Source of the DNA: Levilactobacillus brevis | Lineage (GTDB): Bacteria > Bacillota > Bacilli > Lactobacillales > Lactobacillaceae | Assembly: GCA_021383565.1 (NCBI GenBank) | Contig: CP079699.1 | Location: 186,001-250,000 of the forward strand | Direction: 5' to 3' | DNA: 64,000 nt | In this document: piece by piece, positions 52,177-62,014 of the stretch | Numbering within the stretch: the stretch's first letter is position 1 | Layout: every line of letters begins with the position of its first letter | The notes under the pieces: generated by a model | What the model saw: only the letters and a program-made list of their open reading frames with translations | Database searches by the model: none | What the model was told of the DNA's origin: nothing | Position numbers and translations under genes: made by a program

Positions 52177-53940
52177 ATGGCTTATCAAGCACTCTACCGG
52201 GTCTGGCGCCCGCAGCGTTTCGATGACATGATCGGGCAAGAAGTGATTACCCGAACGCTGAAGAATGCCATCACGACTAACCAAATCAGTCACGCGTATC
52301 TCTTTGCGGGGCCGCGGGGAACCGGGAAGACCTCGGCCGCCAAGATCTTTGCCAAGGCAATCAACTGCCATCATCAGGTTGACGGCGAACCTTGTAATGA
52401 ATGCGAGACCTGTAAGGCGATTACGGCCGGTACACTCAATGACGTGATCGAAATCGATGCGGCTTCCAACAACGGGGTCGAGGAGATTCGCGATATTCGC
52501 GATAAGGTCAAGTATGCGCCCACAGTGGCCGACTACAAGGTCTACATCATTGATGAAGTCCACATGTTGTCGACGGGGGCCTTTAACGCCCTGTTGAAGA
52601 CGCTGGAGGAACCACCGGCTAACGTCATCTTCATTCTTGCCACGACGGAACCGCACAAGATTCCCGCCACGATTATCTCGCGGACCCAGCGTTTTGATTT
52701 CAAACGCATTGCGGCCAATGACAGCTATGACCGGATGATCTACATTCTAAAGCAAAAGGGCGTGACCTACGACGATCAGGCCGTTAAGGTGATTGCCAAG
52801 GCCGCCGAGGGCGGGATGCGTGATGCCCTGAGTATTTTGGATCAGGCATTGTCCTTTGGGGATAATGAGATTACGTTAGATAACGCACTGTTGGTGACCG
52901 GGAGCGTGACGCACGAGCTATTAGCGACCTATATTTCACAGGTCCTGGCTGGTGACACCAAGGCCGCCTTGGCGAGCTTACAGTCCGTTCTAGAGGCGGG
53001 GAAGGACGCCGAGCGGTTCACCGAAGACATCATCGGCTATTCACGCGACCTCTTGCTCTACCAGCAGGCGCCGCAGATGGTGGAAGAAGCCGAGATGGGT
53101 AGTGTCAGCGCCGACTTTCAGGCGTTGGCTAAACAAACCCCGGCGCAGACCATGTATGCCATGATTAACGAACTCAACGCCATCCAGCAACAGATGCGCT
53201 TCACGACGCACCCCGATGTCTACTTGGAAATCTTAACCATCAAGTTGGCTGAGATTGGTCGGCAGAAGGGGGTAGCACCGGTGGCGACCGCGACGGCACC
53301 GGCTGCGGCGCCCAACGCTGAGGCTCCGGTACCGGCGCAAGCGGTGGATTCGACCGAGGTTAGCGAACTTCAGCATGAGATTGATCAGTTACGTTCGGCC
53401 GTGAAGCATTTGGAACAAGCCCCGGCGCAGACGGCCGCGGCACCGGCTAAGGCCAAGCCCCGGGTCACTAAATCTCCGGCGGCTAAGGAAGTTAATTTGG
53501 CTAAGATTTATCCGGTGCTGGGCGCAGCTACCCGGGAGAAGTTGAATCAACTTCAGGAGGTCTGGCCGGACCTGCTCAACAGCCTGACCGTGACCCAACG
53601 GGCAGTCATGAAGGTCTCTCAACCCGTGGCGGCCGCCAATTCTGGGGTGATTGTAGCCTTTGACTACTCATTCCTGTATCAGCGGGCGACCACGGATCAC
53701 GAGCTGACCGACGCTTTAGAGAATGGACTCGATCGCATGATTGGTTCGGCGCTACCGGTGGTCTTCGTGCCCAAGGATGAGTGGCCGGTGATTCGGAAGA
53801 ACTACCTGACCGCCCATAAGGATGAGTTGCAGGCTAATGGTGACAGCCCGGCGGAACCGGCCAAGCCGGCGCCAAATCCGGTGGTCACCAAGGCCGAAGA
53901 ACTTTTTGGTAAAACGATCGTTGATGTTAAACAAGATTAA
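52177..53940 (+). CDS. dnaX: DNA polymerase III subunit gamma/tau
   Basis: A 587-residue clamp-loader ATPase. Walker [13 protein letters not shown] (~45), a zinc module with [16 protein letters not shown], the DEAH-like [24 protein letters not shown] and the SRC-like [11 protein letters not shown]. The domain III linker is followed by an Ala/Pro-rich spacer (~365-440) and a C-terminal tau domain that contacts polymerase. No ribosomal frameshift signal for a separate gamma form was noticed. ATG 52177 follows GAAAGGAACGG. It is co-transcribed with ybaB and recR. Confidence 0.96.
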   Translation: MAYQALYRVWRPQRFDDMIGQEVITRTLKNAITTNQISHAYLFAGPRGTGKTSAAKIFAKAINCHHQVDGEPCNECETCKAITAGTLNDVIEIDAASNNGVEEIRDIRDKVKYAPTVADYKVYIIDEVHMLSTGAFNALLKTLEEPPANVIFILATTEPHKIPATIISRTQRFDFKRIAANDSYDRMIYILKQKGVTYDDQAVKVIAKAAEGGMRDALSILDQALSFGDNEITLDNALLVTGSVTHELLATYISQVLAGDTKAALASLQSVLEAGKDAERFTEDIIGYSRDLLLYQQAPQMVEEAEMGSVSADFQALAKQTPAQTMYAMINELNAIQQQMRFTTHPDVYLEILTIKLAEIGRQKGVAPVATATAPAAAPNAEAPVPAQAVDSTEVSELQHEIDQLRSAVKHLEQAPAQTAAAPAKAKPRVTKSPAAKEVNLAKIYPVLGAATREKLNQLQEVWPDLLNSLTVTQRAVMKVSQPVAAANSGVIVAFDYSFLYQRATTDHELTDALENGLDRMIGSALPVVFVPKDEWPVIRKNYLTAHKDELQANGDSPAEPAKPAPNPVVTKAEELFGKTIVDVKQD

Positions 53941-53960
53941 GAGACGGAAGGATGATTACG

Positions 53961-54278
53961 ATGCGGAACATGGGAAATATGGGAAACATGATGAAACAAA
54001 TGCGGCAGATGCAAAAGAAGATGGAAGAGGACCAAGCGAATCTAAACGCACAATCCTTTACCGGGACTTCACCAGATAGCATGGTTCAAGCTACTTTTAC
54101 GGGCGACCGGAAGATGACTGACCTGACGATCAAGCCAGAAGCCATCGATCCCGACGACCCTGACATGCTGGCCGATCTGGTCTTAGCCGCCGTTAACGAC
54201 GCGCTGACTAAGGTTGATCAGACCACGAAGCAAACGTTAGGCAAATACACCCAAGGTATGAACATCCCGGGGATGTAA
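53961..54278 (+). CDS. ybaB: YbaB/EbfC-family nucleoid-associated protein
   Basis: A 105-residue protein with a Met/Gln-rich N-terminal helix ([19 protein letters not shown]) and the compact EbfC fold ([29 protein letters not shown]). It binds DNA as a dimer. ATG 53961 is chosen since GGAAGG lies 9 bases upstream; the ATG at 53952 directly abuts that site. It lies between dnaX and recR as usual. Confidence 0.94.
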   Translation: MRNMGNMGNMMKQMRQMQKKMEEDQANLNAQSFTGTSPDSMVQATFTGDRKMTDLTIKPEAIDPDDPDMLADLVLAAVNDALTKVDQTTKQTLGKYTQGMNIPGM

Positions 54279-54298
54279 GCAAGAAAGGACGTTGTGAC

Positions 54299-54898
54299 AT
54301 GCAGTACCCAGAACCCATTGCGCAGTTGATCGACAGCTACATGAAGCTGCCGGGCATCGGCCAAAAGTCAGCGACCCGGCTGGCATTTTTCACCATTGAT
54401 ATGGCAGACGACGATGTCACGGCGTTTTCCAAGGCCCTGGTCTCGGCCAAACGCGACCTGCACTACTGCTCCATCTGTGGCAATATCACCGAGAGCGACC
54501 CGTGCGCCATCTGTGCGGATAAGACCCGTGATCAGAGCCACGTGCTAGTTGTGGAGCAGGCCAAGGATATCATGGTGATGGAGAAGATGAAGGAATATCA
54601 CGGCCTCTATCACGTTTTGCACGGGGTGATGTCGCCGATTGAGGGGAAGGGTCCCGAAGACTTGAACATTACGAGTCTGATCAATCGGCTCCAGCAGAAC
54701 CCGGCGATGAAGGAAGTCATTATCGCGACCAACGCCACGCCGGAAGGGGAAGCCACGGCCATGTACCTCTCGCGGCTGATTAAGCCGGCTGGCATTAAGG
54801 TCACGCGGTTGGCCCACGGGTTGTCTGTCGGTAGTGATATTGAATATGCGGATGAGATGACCTTGTTCAAGGCTGTCGAAGGTCGAACGGAAATGTAG
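54299..54898 (+). CDS. recR: recombination mediator RecR
   Basis: A 199-residue protein of the RecFOR pathway. The N-terminal helix-hairpin-helix ([15 protein letters not shown]), a C4 zinc finger ([18 protein letters not shown]) and a Toprim domain ([30 protein letters not shown]) are visible. The start is ATG 54299 behind AGAAAGGACG. The small yaaL gene follows 11 bases later. Confidence 0.96.
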   Translation: MQYPEPIAQLIDSYMKLPGIGQKSATRLAFFTIDMADDDVTAFSKALVSAKRDLHYCSICGNITESDPCAICADKTRDQSHVLVVEQAKDIMVMEKMKEYHGLYHVLHGVMSPIEGKGPEDLNITSLINRLQQNPAMKEVIIATNATPEGEATAMYLSRLIKPAGIKVTRLAHGLSVGSDIEYADEMTLFKAVEGRTEM

Positions 54899-54909
54899 GA
54901 GGGGCAGAA

Positions 54910-55161
54910 ATGTTTGGACGAAAGAAACGTCAATTTCCCCGGTTAAAGGCCGCCTACGATGAACAGCTCCTGCTGACCATCGACGCCGCCAAGGACCGCT
55001 GGGACCACGCTAAGCAGACGGAAGAAGCCATTGCGGATGCCGACAACGAAATGACGGCCAATACGGCCTTGGCCCGGCAAACCTATCTATTTCTCTACCG
55101 GGAAGCCCGGCGGCGACAGGTTAAGGGCAAGCATATTTCAGCGGCGGTATTTCGGGATTAA
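54910..55161 (+). CDS. yaaL: DUF2508 protein (YaaL)
   Basis: An 83-residue, mostly helical, charged protein of the DUF2508/YaaL family of unknown function that commonly follows recR. The start is ATG 54910 with GGAGGGGC upstream. No other motif is seen. A strong terminator follows. Confidence 0.88.
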   Translation: MFGRKKRQFPRLKAAYDEQLLLTIDAAKDRWDHAKQTEEAIADADNEMTANTALARQTYLFLYREARRRQVKGKHISAAVFRD

Positions 55162-55179
55162 GACTATCTATAGAAAATC

Positions 55180-55229
55180 AAAAAGTCTCAACCTTGGCCA
55201 TTAAGTAGGGCATAGGTTGAGACTTTTTA
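55180..55229. terminator. bidirectional terminator between yaaL and the polysaccharide operon
   Basis: AAAAAGTCTCAACCT (55180-55194) pairs with AGGTTGAGACTTTTT (55214-55228), a 15-bp perfect stem with A/T ends on both sides. It serves the convergent dnaX and polysaccharide operons. Confidence 0.92.
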
Positions 55230-55301
55230 GACTGACTACGGCTATTTGGCGGTGGTCATTTTTTATTACCGGAGAATTTTTAAACTCACTTTGACGGGTC
55301 T

Positions 55302-57161
55302 TTAATTTAGTGTGGCCGTTGGAGATATCCGTGAAAGATGGTCGTTGTGGACCCGGTAAAGCCCAGTGTGGATAGTTTGATGATAGGCCTTCCTCATCCC
55401 CCGGGTAAAGGTTTTATCGCGTTTGGGTACGGCGACGTATTCGTATTGTTGCAGGTCTTTACGGAAAGTTGCGGGATGCTTGCTGAAGACGGCCTGACCC
55501 GTCGCATTATTAGTGAAAAAGTAATAATTTGCCAGATAACCTGCATAGTAGGTGGTCACTTCGACCTGACTGGGATCGACAATTAAAATCTTGGTATTGT
55601 TAAGTTTGGTCCACGGTCGAGCAATCTTGGTTAGCATGACGGGCACCGTGTGACGATTGTAGTTGTTGGTGAAGTTGGTCCCGTTGATCTCGGAATACAT
55701 CATGATAATGGCAAAGAACATGACCAGAAAAGAGGCCAGTTGATAGCCGTTCTTCGTCCAGATGGATCTAAAATTACGAGGACTGCGTTCAGTGAAGTTC
55801 TGTTCATAAAAATTCTCGTCAATAACACGGACTAGGGTAATCGCACCAATGAATAAATTTAAAATGACCGTGGTAGACATGTAACGTTCGAACCCGTCCA
55901 GCGTGATGGCTTCATCGTACGGCATGGAGAGGACGTACATCCCCAACAGACTGAAGTAGTAGAGTAGTGAGACAAGGTCTAGCCAACCTAGCAGTTTGAG
56001 TAAAATGTTGGGACGATGACAGGCATACTTGAAGATGGCCCATCCCCCAATGAGTAAAAGGTTGAGGACAACAAAGCCTTGGGTGGAAAGTGAGCCGAAG
56101 TTGAAGATTTGCTTGATAAATTGGTGACCAATACTGAGAAAGCCGTGGAGACCATCGTGAGACAGCTGCTGTGAATAAGCCTGCGCATTGATTTCGTGCT
56201 TAGAGGCTGTGAAAGTCAGCTTGACGTGAACTTCCCAACAGATGAAGGGGAGTGCGCCGAGGAATAAAGTTCCCAGCCACGTTCCCAGAGTAGTCAATGC
56301 ACGTTTGAACCAGTGTCCAGTCGTTGAACGCTGACTGAGCATGTAGAGGTAGTAGATTGCAATGATGGCGACGAAAAAGGCGGCCGAGTTCTTGACTAGT
56401 AGTAAGGTTCCACTGAATAATGCGACGTGTGCGGCCTGTACGCGGGGCTGTCGCTGATAGACAAATATGCCGACCAAAGCGGCCACGGTAAGGATGGCCA
56501 AAACGTAATCAACTAAGAGATTATTCAACCGAATATTGATGTTGAAGACGTAGGAGATGGCAATCGTCAGACACAATAACATCGAATTTAGCCCGCGCGT
56601 ACGGTCACGGAGAGTGGCAAAGATAGAATAACTAGCGGCCCAAATCAGAGCAAATTGCGCGACCAGCATAGCCCCTGAGCTGAAGCCAACAAAGGTAACA
56701 AACTGCGTAATAAACAGGGCCGTTGCAGGGGGATACGAGGTGAACGAGATGATAGTGTCGCTTACGCCAGGTAGGTGTCCCGTGTAGGTCATGAATTTAA
56801 CAATAGTGGCCCAGTGGGAGAAATTATCGTAATGGATCAGGGGACTGCGGAAGAGGACCAGGGCCATCACAAACCCCAAGAAGATCATCCACGCGTCAAA
56901 GAAATGTAGTCCCTCGTAATGAAAAGAGACCTTGCCCAAATAACCAAGAACAAGGCGGGCGATGAGGAGCACAACCCCCATGCTGGTGACGACCCAGATG
57001 CCCAGCTTGAGCCAGCCCAGCATTGCAAAAGCGTAGAGCAACATAATTTGAACCAGAATACCGGTAATCCACGTTAAATAAGGACTAACGTGAAGCCAAC
57101 GCATGGTACTACTATAACCGATTAAAGAAAGTGCGAAGAAAATAAGGCCGATGAATGCCAA
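55302..57161 (-). CDS. large polytopic membrane protein 1 of the polysaccharide operon (candidate GT-C-like)
   Basis: A 619-residue protein with about 12-13 hydrophobic segments and a soluble C-terminal ~120-residue part. It is a paralog of the next gene (57184-59025); shared segments include FRSPLIHYDNFSHWATIVKFM, FTSYPPATALFITQFV, RLNNLLVDYVL and DGFERYMST. The long first loop with a conserved HYDNFSHWA and acidic/aromatic residues is reminiscent of GT-C-fold glycosyltransferases or polysaccharide transporters, but I do not recognise the family. The start is TTG 57161 with GGAGG upstream. It is the last gene of a four-gene operon with a PilZ-linked synthase, so a role in making, moving or modifying that polysaccharide is inferred. 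Confidence 0.8.
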   Translation of the reverse strand: MAFIGLIFFALSLIGYSSTMRWLHVSPYLTWITGILVQIMLLYAFAMLGWLKLGIWVVTSMGVVLLIARLVLGYLGKVSFHYEGLHFFDAWMIFLGFVMALVLFRSPLIHYDNFSHWATIVKFMTYTGHLPGVSDTIISFTSYPPATALFITQFVTFVGFSSGAMLVAQFALIWAASYSIFATLRDRTRGLNSMLLCLTIAISYVFNINIRLNNLLVDYVLAILTVAALVGIFVYQRQPRVQAAHVALFSGTLLLVKNSAAFFVAIIAIYYLYMLSQRSTTGHWFKRALTTLGTWLGTLFLGALPFICWEVHVKLTFTASKHEINAQAYSQQLSHDGLHGFLSIGHQFIKQIFNFGSLSTQGFVVLNLLLIGGWAIFKYACHRPNILLKLLGWLDLVSLLYYFSLLGMYVLSMPYDEAITLDGFERYMSTTVILNLFIGAITLVRVIDENFYEQNFTERSPRNFRSIWTKNGYQLASFLVMFFAIIMMYSEINGTNFTNNYNRHTVPVMLTKIARPWTKLNNTKILIVDPSQVEVTTYYAGYLANYYFFTNNATGQAVFSKHPATFRKDLQQYEYVAVPKRDKTFTRGMRKAYHQTIHTGLYRVHNDHLSRISPTATLN

Positions 57162-57183
57162 GAGGATACCTCCATGTGGTAAA

Positions 57184-59025
57184 TTAATGAATCCGTTGTA
57201 GACCGTGGTTGGTTACTTTGAAGAAACCAGTCACAACGTGTTGGTGATAGACTTTCTCCGTGAGGACGGTGAAGGTTCGGTGGGTTTCGGGGATGGCGAC
57301 GTAATCGAAGTGTTCAACGGCGGCTTTGAAGGCCTTGGGCGTCATCATAAAGTTTTCCTGCCCAACGGCTTGGTCGGTGAAAAAGTAGTAACGACCGACA
57401 TAGCCCGCGTAATAGTCGTTCACGTCAACTGCTTCAGGATCGACGATGAGGACCTTCTTGTGGTTGAGATGATACCAAGGCTTGGCAATGCGACTCATCT
57501 GGAGGGGCAATGTATTGTGGTTCATCTTATTGGTGAAGTTAGTCCCGGTAATTTCAGAATACATCATGGTGATAGCGAAGAAACCCACGACCAAGGTCGA
57601 AACCTGATATACATTTTTGGTCGCGGCACTTCTAAAGGACTGCGTATTTCGTTTTTGAAAGTTCTGTTCGAACTGCAAGCGGTCCAGCACCCGGACCAGT
57701 GCAATAGCCCCGATAAATAAGTTGAGAATGACCATGCTGCCCATGTACCGTTCGAAACCATCTAGGACGATGGCTTCCGCGTAAGGCATTGACAGAATAT
57801 ACATTCCAAACAGACTACCATAATAAGCAATAAACACGATGTCCAGCAGTACCGCCATACCTAAAAGATTGTTGCGTTGGTGGGCTCGTATCCGGGCGTA
57901 GATCCAAACGGCAACTAGAACAACATTGATGAGGATAATGCCCTTGGTTGAGAGTGAATTTAGACTTAGAATTTGACTGATAAACTTATGCCCAATCTTC
58001 AATAGTTCTTGGTGACTTTCACCACTAAGTTGTTTGGTATAGGCTTGAGCACTGATTTGGTGTTTAGAGATCGTAAAGGTATGTTTGACGTGCCATTCCC
58101 ACCAAAGAAAGGGGAGAATGCCCACACCAATGGTGATGGCAAAACGCAAGGGAACCGTAGCCAAGCGGCGATACCAATGATGATCATCACTGGTTATTAA
58201 GGTATAGAGAAAGTATCCGCCAATCATGACGACGAAGAAAGTCGCCGAGTTTTTGACCAGCATGAGAGCACCAATGAAAATCGCGGTGTGGGCGCAGAGC
58301 AACGTCGGTTTCTTTCGATAGGCAAAAATACCGACCAGGCCTGCAACAGCAATGATGGGCAAAACGTAGTCGACCAGCAGATTGTTCAACCGAATGGCAA
58401 CGTTGAAGACGAACGAAATGGCTAACGTAAAACACAAGGCAAAACTCATCAGTGCGCGCGACCGATCACGTAAGCCGGCAAAGATAGCGTAACCGGCGGC
58501 CCAAATTAAGATAAATTGAGCGACCAACATTGTTCCATCACTAAAACCGGTCCAATGGACAAATTGCGTGATGTAGAGGGCTGTAGCAGGGGGATAAGAG
58601 GTAAAAGAAATCAACTTATCTGTTGCTCCGGGTAAGTGACCAGTAAAAGTCATGAATTTAACCATCACGGCCCAGTGAGAAAAGTTATCGTAGTGCACCA
58701 AGGGACTCTTCAGCAGGGTTTGAACCATGGCGATACCCAGACCAATCATCCAAAAGTCAAAGAGATGGATACCTTCGAACTTTAGACGGCCTTTGTGCCA
58801 AAAACTCAACAAAAACCACAGCACAAGTAAGGCAATTCCAAAGTAAGTCACGACCTCAATCCCTAGATTGAGTAGGTTCAGCATCGCAAACACGTAGAGC
58901 ATAAGAATCTGCACTAACATGGCTGTAATCCAAGCGAGGTAGGGACTTACGCCCAAACGACGGAGGGTACCGTTATAGCCCAGTAATCCTAATAGATAAA
59001 TCAAACATCCAATCCAAGCGCTCAT
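57184..59025 (-). CDS. large polytopic membrane protein 2 of the polysaccharide operon (candidate GT-C-like)
   Basis: A 613-residue paralog of the protein at 55302-57161, with the same layout of about 12-13 membrane segments and a C-terminal soluble part. Conserved between them are LKSPLVHYDNFSHWAVMVKFM, GHLPGATDKLISFTSYPPAT, RLNNLLVDYVLPI, KHQISAQAYTKQLS and VLDGFERYMGS. Tandem paralogs of this type suggest two non-identical subunits or two transfer steps. The start is ATG 59025 behind AAAAGGAGCC. It follows the PilZ synthase by 14 bases and precedes its paralog by 22 bases. No catalytic residues could be assigned with confidence. Confidence 0.8.
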   Translation of the reverse strand: MSAWIGCLIYLLGLLGYNGTLRRLGVSPYLAWITAMLVQILMLYVFAMLNLLNLGIEVVTYFGIALLVLWFLLSFWHKGRLKFEGIHLFDFWMIGLGIAMVQTLLKSPLVHYDNFSHWAVMVKFMTFTGHLPGATDKLISFTSYPPATALYITQFVHWTGFSDGTMLVAQFILIWAAGYAIFAGLRDRSRALMSFALCFTLAISFVFNVAIRLNNLLVDYVLPIIAVAGLVGIFAYRKKPTLLCAHTAIFIGALMLVKNSATFFVVMIGGYFLYTLITSDDHHWYRRLATVPLRFAITIGVGILPFLWWEWHVKHTFTISKHQISAQAYTKQLSGESHQELLKIGHKFISQILSLNSLSTKGIILINVVLVAVWIYARIRAHQRNNLLGMAVLLDIVFIAYYGSLFGMYILSMPYAEAIVLDGFERYMGSMVILNLFIGAIALVRVLDRLQFEQNFQKRNTQSFRSAATKNVYQVSTLVVGFFAITMMYSEITGTNFTNKMNHNTLPLQMSRIAKPWYHLNHKKVLIVDPEAVDVNDYYAGYVGRYYFFTDQAVGQENFMMTPKAFKAAVEHFDYVAIPETHRTFTVLTEKVYHQHVVTGFFKVTNHGLQRIH

Positions 59026-59039
59026 GATAGCGGCTCCTT

Positions 59040-61025
59040 TTAGAATCGATTGAAGCGCCGACTTAGTTTTCGTTCGTAAGTTCGGGCTCGCACGATCAGA
59101 TTCATATAAAGTTCATCGAATGGCGTCACCCAAGTATCCTGGACGCTGGGTAATGTTTTGTTGGCGCCATCGTAAATTAATTGGAGGTAGTGGTCACGGT
59201 TCTCGTCAGGGGCCACTTGAACCTGAACACTATAAACTGTGGTCTCGTCCCGATGACTAATGCGGGCGATTTTTCCGGTTAGTTTGACATCAAATTTGCC
59301 GTGTTTAATCGTTAGTTTGATGTCATCATCCTCCGTAATATCATCCACAGGACCATCAGTGGTTGTGAAGGCTACCCCACCTTCGGACACATCTTCCGTG
59401 AGCATGGGGTGCCATTTTCCGTCGTCACCTTGGACTCTACCGGGGACGCGGCGGATGAATCGCTCATTCTTCCGATAAACGGGACGGCCGAGTGAGATGA
59501 AGAGACACATACTTAAATTAATAAAGTGCATGAGTAGCCAGAAAGTAATGACACTACCGACTAAAATTTCGGAGCCGTATTTACCATAGTTGAACTTGAT
59601 AATGGCGAACACAGTAATCGTCCACAGAATAAGGTAGGGAAGAATGTACAGCTTGTCTTTGAGCGAGTAGGTCACGTTCTTCGAGGTCACCTTAAACTTC
59701 TTAGCTTTAATACCGAGTGTCTCAAGAATAACGGGGATGAACAGGTAGGGTGCAAAGAAGGTTTCCTGGACTTCTCCCCACCGTTCATTTCGAATCTTCG
59801 CCTTGTCACCCATGCCAGAGGTATCTCCCATGACGTAGTGCAAGAGAAAATAACCAGGTGCCCAGACCACCATCAAAATCCAGAAATTGGCATTGACCAC
59901 CTGAATCTTGAATAGGGCGTAAAGAATCGGGGCAATCATGTAGATCATCCGGCGGAAGAAGGCCCACCAGTAGAAGTAGGTGTTGATTAAAATGATACGG
60001 TTCATCAATGATAGGTGCGGGTTGATAAAGATATGCAAATTCCGACAGCTTTGCATAACACCGCGAGCCCAGCGTGTTCGTTGTTTGATGACCCCCTTCA
60101 TATCGATAGGCGTCATCCCACTGGATTGCGGAATCTTAGTAGCCAGACTAATGTAACCGGCCATATTGAGCATGGTGCCCAGCTCGAAATCCTCCGTGAT
60201 CGTATCGGTCGGAAATCCGCCAACTTCATCAACGGCCTTGCGTAGAAAGACGGCGTTGGACCCAGTGAACAGTGCCCGTTTATTACCACCGTTCAGGACG
60301 TTGATATCGCGAGAGAAAAAATCCTGTTCATTGGGAATGATTTTTTCGGAGAAGAGGTTGAATTGAAAAATATCCGCGTTGTAGAAGCTCTGTGGGGTTT
60401 GCACGAATCCCAGGGGCTCGGTATGGTCGGGATCGTCGATGAGCTGTTGGAAATTTTCGGTAAAGAGGGGTACCGTATTCCGTAAGAAGCCGGAAAAAGG
60501 AATCATATCCGTGTCAAAAATCACAAATAATGGAGAATGGAGTTGCGCCAAAGTATGATTGATATTTCCGGATTTGGCTTGTTTGTTGCCTTCCATACCG
60601 GAGTATCCGACGTGGTAGTGTTCCGCCAACGCTTTAACTTCCGGTCGATTGCCATCATCGGCAATGACCACGTGGACTTTACTTTTATCGGGATAGTCGA
60701 TATAAGTGGCCGCGTTAACCGTTTTGCGAAGTAAGTCCACTTCCTCATTGTGAGTGACGATAATAATATCGACATCTGGCAGTGGCTGAGTCGTGCTATA
60801 GTCAGGCATCTCTAAGTTCCACTTTTTCTTGGTTGACAGCATACGAAAGAAAATCAGAATAAAGCCAGTCGTGTTCGACAGAATTTCGCTAATAACCAGT
60901 AAGAGGGCGAAAATCAGGACGAATATATTGGCGTGCCAGGGAATTGTAAAGAATATCCGCCACAATAAGTAGATGACGGATAGGAGGATTGCGAGAAAAT
61001 AAAGCGCACGACGATGGTTAGACAT
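59040..61025 (-). CDS. BcsA-like processive glycosyltransferase with C-terminal PilZ domain
   Basis: A 661-residue membrane synthase. Two N-terminal membrane segments precede a GT2 domain with ADDG (122-125), DTD (171-173), TED (277-279) and QRTRW (315-319), the motif set of processive beta-glycan synthases, and then several further membrane segments (~350-510). The C-terminal ~140 residues are a PilZ domain with RxxxR (R522-R526) and DxSxxG (D545, S547, G550), the residues that bind c-di-GMP. ATG 61025 overlaps the 3' end of the GT2-GtrA gene by 8 bases; a longer in-frame reading to 61097 lies within that gene. The product is predicted to extrude an exopolysaccharide in response to c-di-GMP. 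Sugar identity is unknown; cellulose is not implied. Confidence 0.93.
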   Translation of the reverse strand: MSNHRRALYFLAILLSVIYLLWRIFFTIPWHANIFVLIFALLLVISEILSNTTGFILIFFRMLSTKKKWNLEMPDYSTTQPLPDVDIIIVTHNEEVDLLRKTVNAATYIDYPDKSKVHVVIADDGNRPEVKALAEHYHVGYSGMEGNKQAKSGNINHTLAQLHSPLFVIFDTDMIPFSGFLRNTVPLFTENFQQLIDDPDHTEPLGFVQTPQSFYNADIFQFNLFSEKIIPNEQDFFSRDINVLNGGNKRALFTGSNAVFLRKAVDEVGGFPTDTITEDFELGTMLNMAGYISLATKIPQSSGMTPIDMKGVIKQRTRWARGVMQSCRNLHIFINPHLSLMNRIILINTYFYWWAFFRRMIYMIAPILYALFKIQVVNANFWILMVVWAPGYFLLHYVMGDTSGMGDKAKIRNERWGEVQETFFAPYLFIPVILETLGIKAKKFKVTSKNVTYSLKDKLYILPYLILWTITVFAIIKFNYGKYGSEILVGSVITFWLLMHFINLSMCLFISLGRPVYRKNERFIRRVPGRVQGDDGKWHPMLTEDVSEGGVAFTTTDGPVDDITEDDDIKLTIKHGKFDVKLTGKIARISHRDETTVYSVQVQVAPDENRDHYLQLIYDGANKTLPSVQDTWVTPFDELYMNLIVRARTYERKLSRRFNRF

Positions 61026-62001
61026 GTTGAGGACCTTCTTTAAAGATAAAGTCACGTTGAATCTGATAGCTAATTGTAAAGAGGATAAAGTCAACAATTA
61101 TCTTAGCTAATGTCGGCATAAACTGACTATTTGTGGCTGGTAGTAACGTTGTAAGCAAGTCGGTGAAGAACCCAGAAGCCAGCATTTGCGCGACAAATAA
61201 GCAACCGTACTTAATGAGAGTTTGGTGTCCCGCACGGTTGAAGACGACTTGATGATTAATTGAATAATTAACTATTGACGATAAGATTCGTGAGATGACA
61301 GTGGCGACGAGAATACTATTTAAAATATGGTTACCGATGAAAAAGAGGACAAGGTAAAATAAGCTAATGTCGACCAAAAATGAAATGAGTCCACTAGCTG
61401 CAAATTTTAAAAATCTGGAATAAATGGCAATTGAATCGCGCACGACCCGAAAATGCGAAGACGCATTGCCCTCTAAGTAGATCGTTGGAATCGGTTGCTC
61501 AACAATCTTAACGGCATATTTTTTTGCCTGAAGCAACATATCAAATTCAAATTCGAAGCGATCACCCGGGAAGTCAATGAGGGCAGTGGTGTAGGTGGTT
61601 GGAATGACACGTAGACCGGTCTGAGTGTCCGATATATTTTGCCGCGTTAAGATCCGAACCAGGCCGCTGGTTAAAAGATTGCCAAATTGACTGCGAAAGG
61701 GAATATCATTTGTGAAGTGTCGAACGCCAATGACTAGTCGCTTGGGATTCTGAGCGAACTTTTCTAGACAACTCTGTAGGGCGTCGACGGTATGTTGGCC
61801 GTCTGAATCCATCGTTGCCACACCATCAAGATTTGACAGATGGTGCTGGACGTAAGTGAAGGCCGTCTTCAACGCGGCCCCCTTACCACGGTTATGTAGA
61901 TGGTGTAAAATAACCAGTTCAGGATACTGCTGACCTAACTGTTGGAAGATAGGTTGATGGGTAGTGTCACTGCCATCATCAACAATAATGATTTCTTCTA
62001 T
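61018..62001 (-). pseudogene. 3' part of IS-interrupted GT2-GtrA glycosyltransferase gene
   Basis: 327 codons encoding the bulk of a polyprenyl-phosphate glycosyltransferase: the GT2 core with VDDGSD (donor-binding), HNRGKGAALKTAF, MDSDGQHT (DxD), then a GtrA-type domain with four membrane segments (~210-325). The natural N-terminus (33 codons) is on the other side of the IS at 63280-63378. The reading would continue in frame if the IS and one 13-bp repeat were removed, giving about 360 residues. A TTG inside the IS end (complement of 62017-62019) could start a truncated product lacking the first strand of the nucleotide-binding fold. It is the first gene of the operon; its 3' end overlaps the synthase start by 8 bases. 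Confidence 0.85.
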
Positions 62002-62014
62002 GATTGGATTTAAT
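62002..62014. repeat. 13-bp target-site duplication, copy 1
   Basis: GATTGGATTTAAT, immediately outside the IS inverted repeat at 62015; the identical copy is at 63280-63292. Confidence 0.85.

Noticed and set aside
52177-53940. Programmed frameshift in dnaX giving a short gamma subunit.
   Set aside because: No slippery A-rich heptamer followed by a hairpin was noticed in the expected central part.
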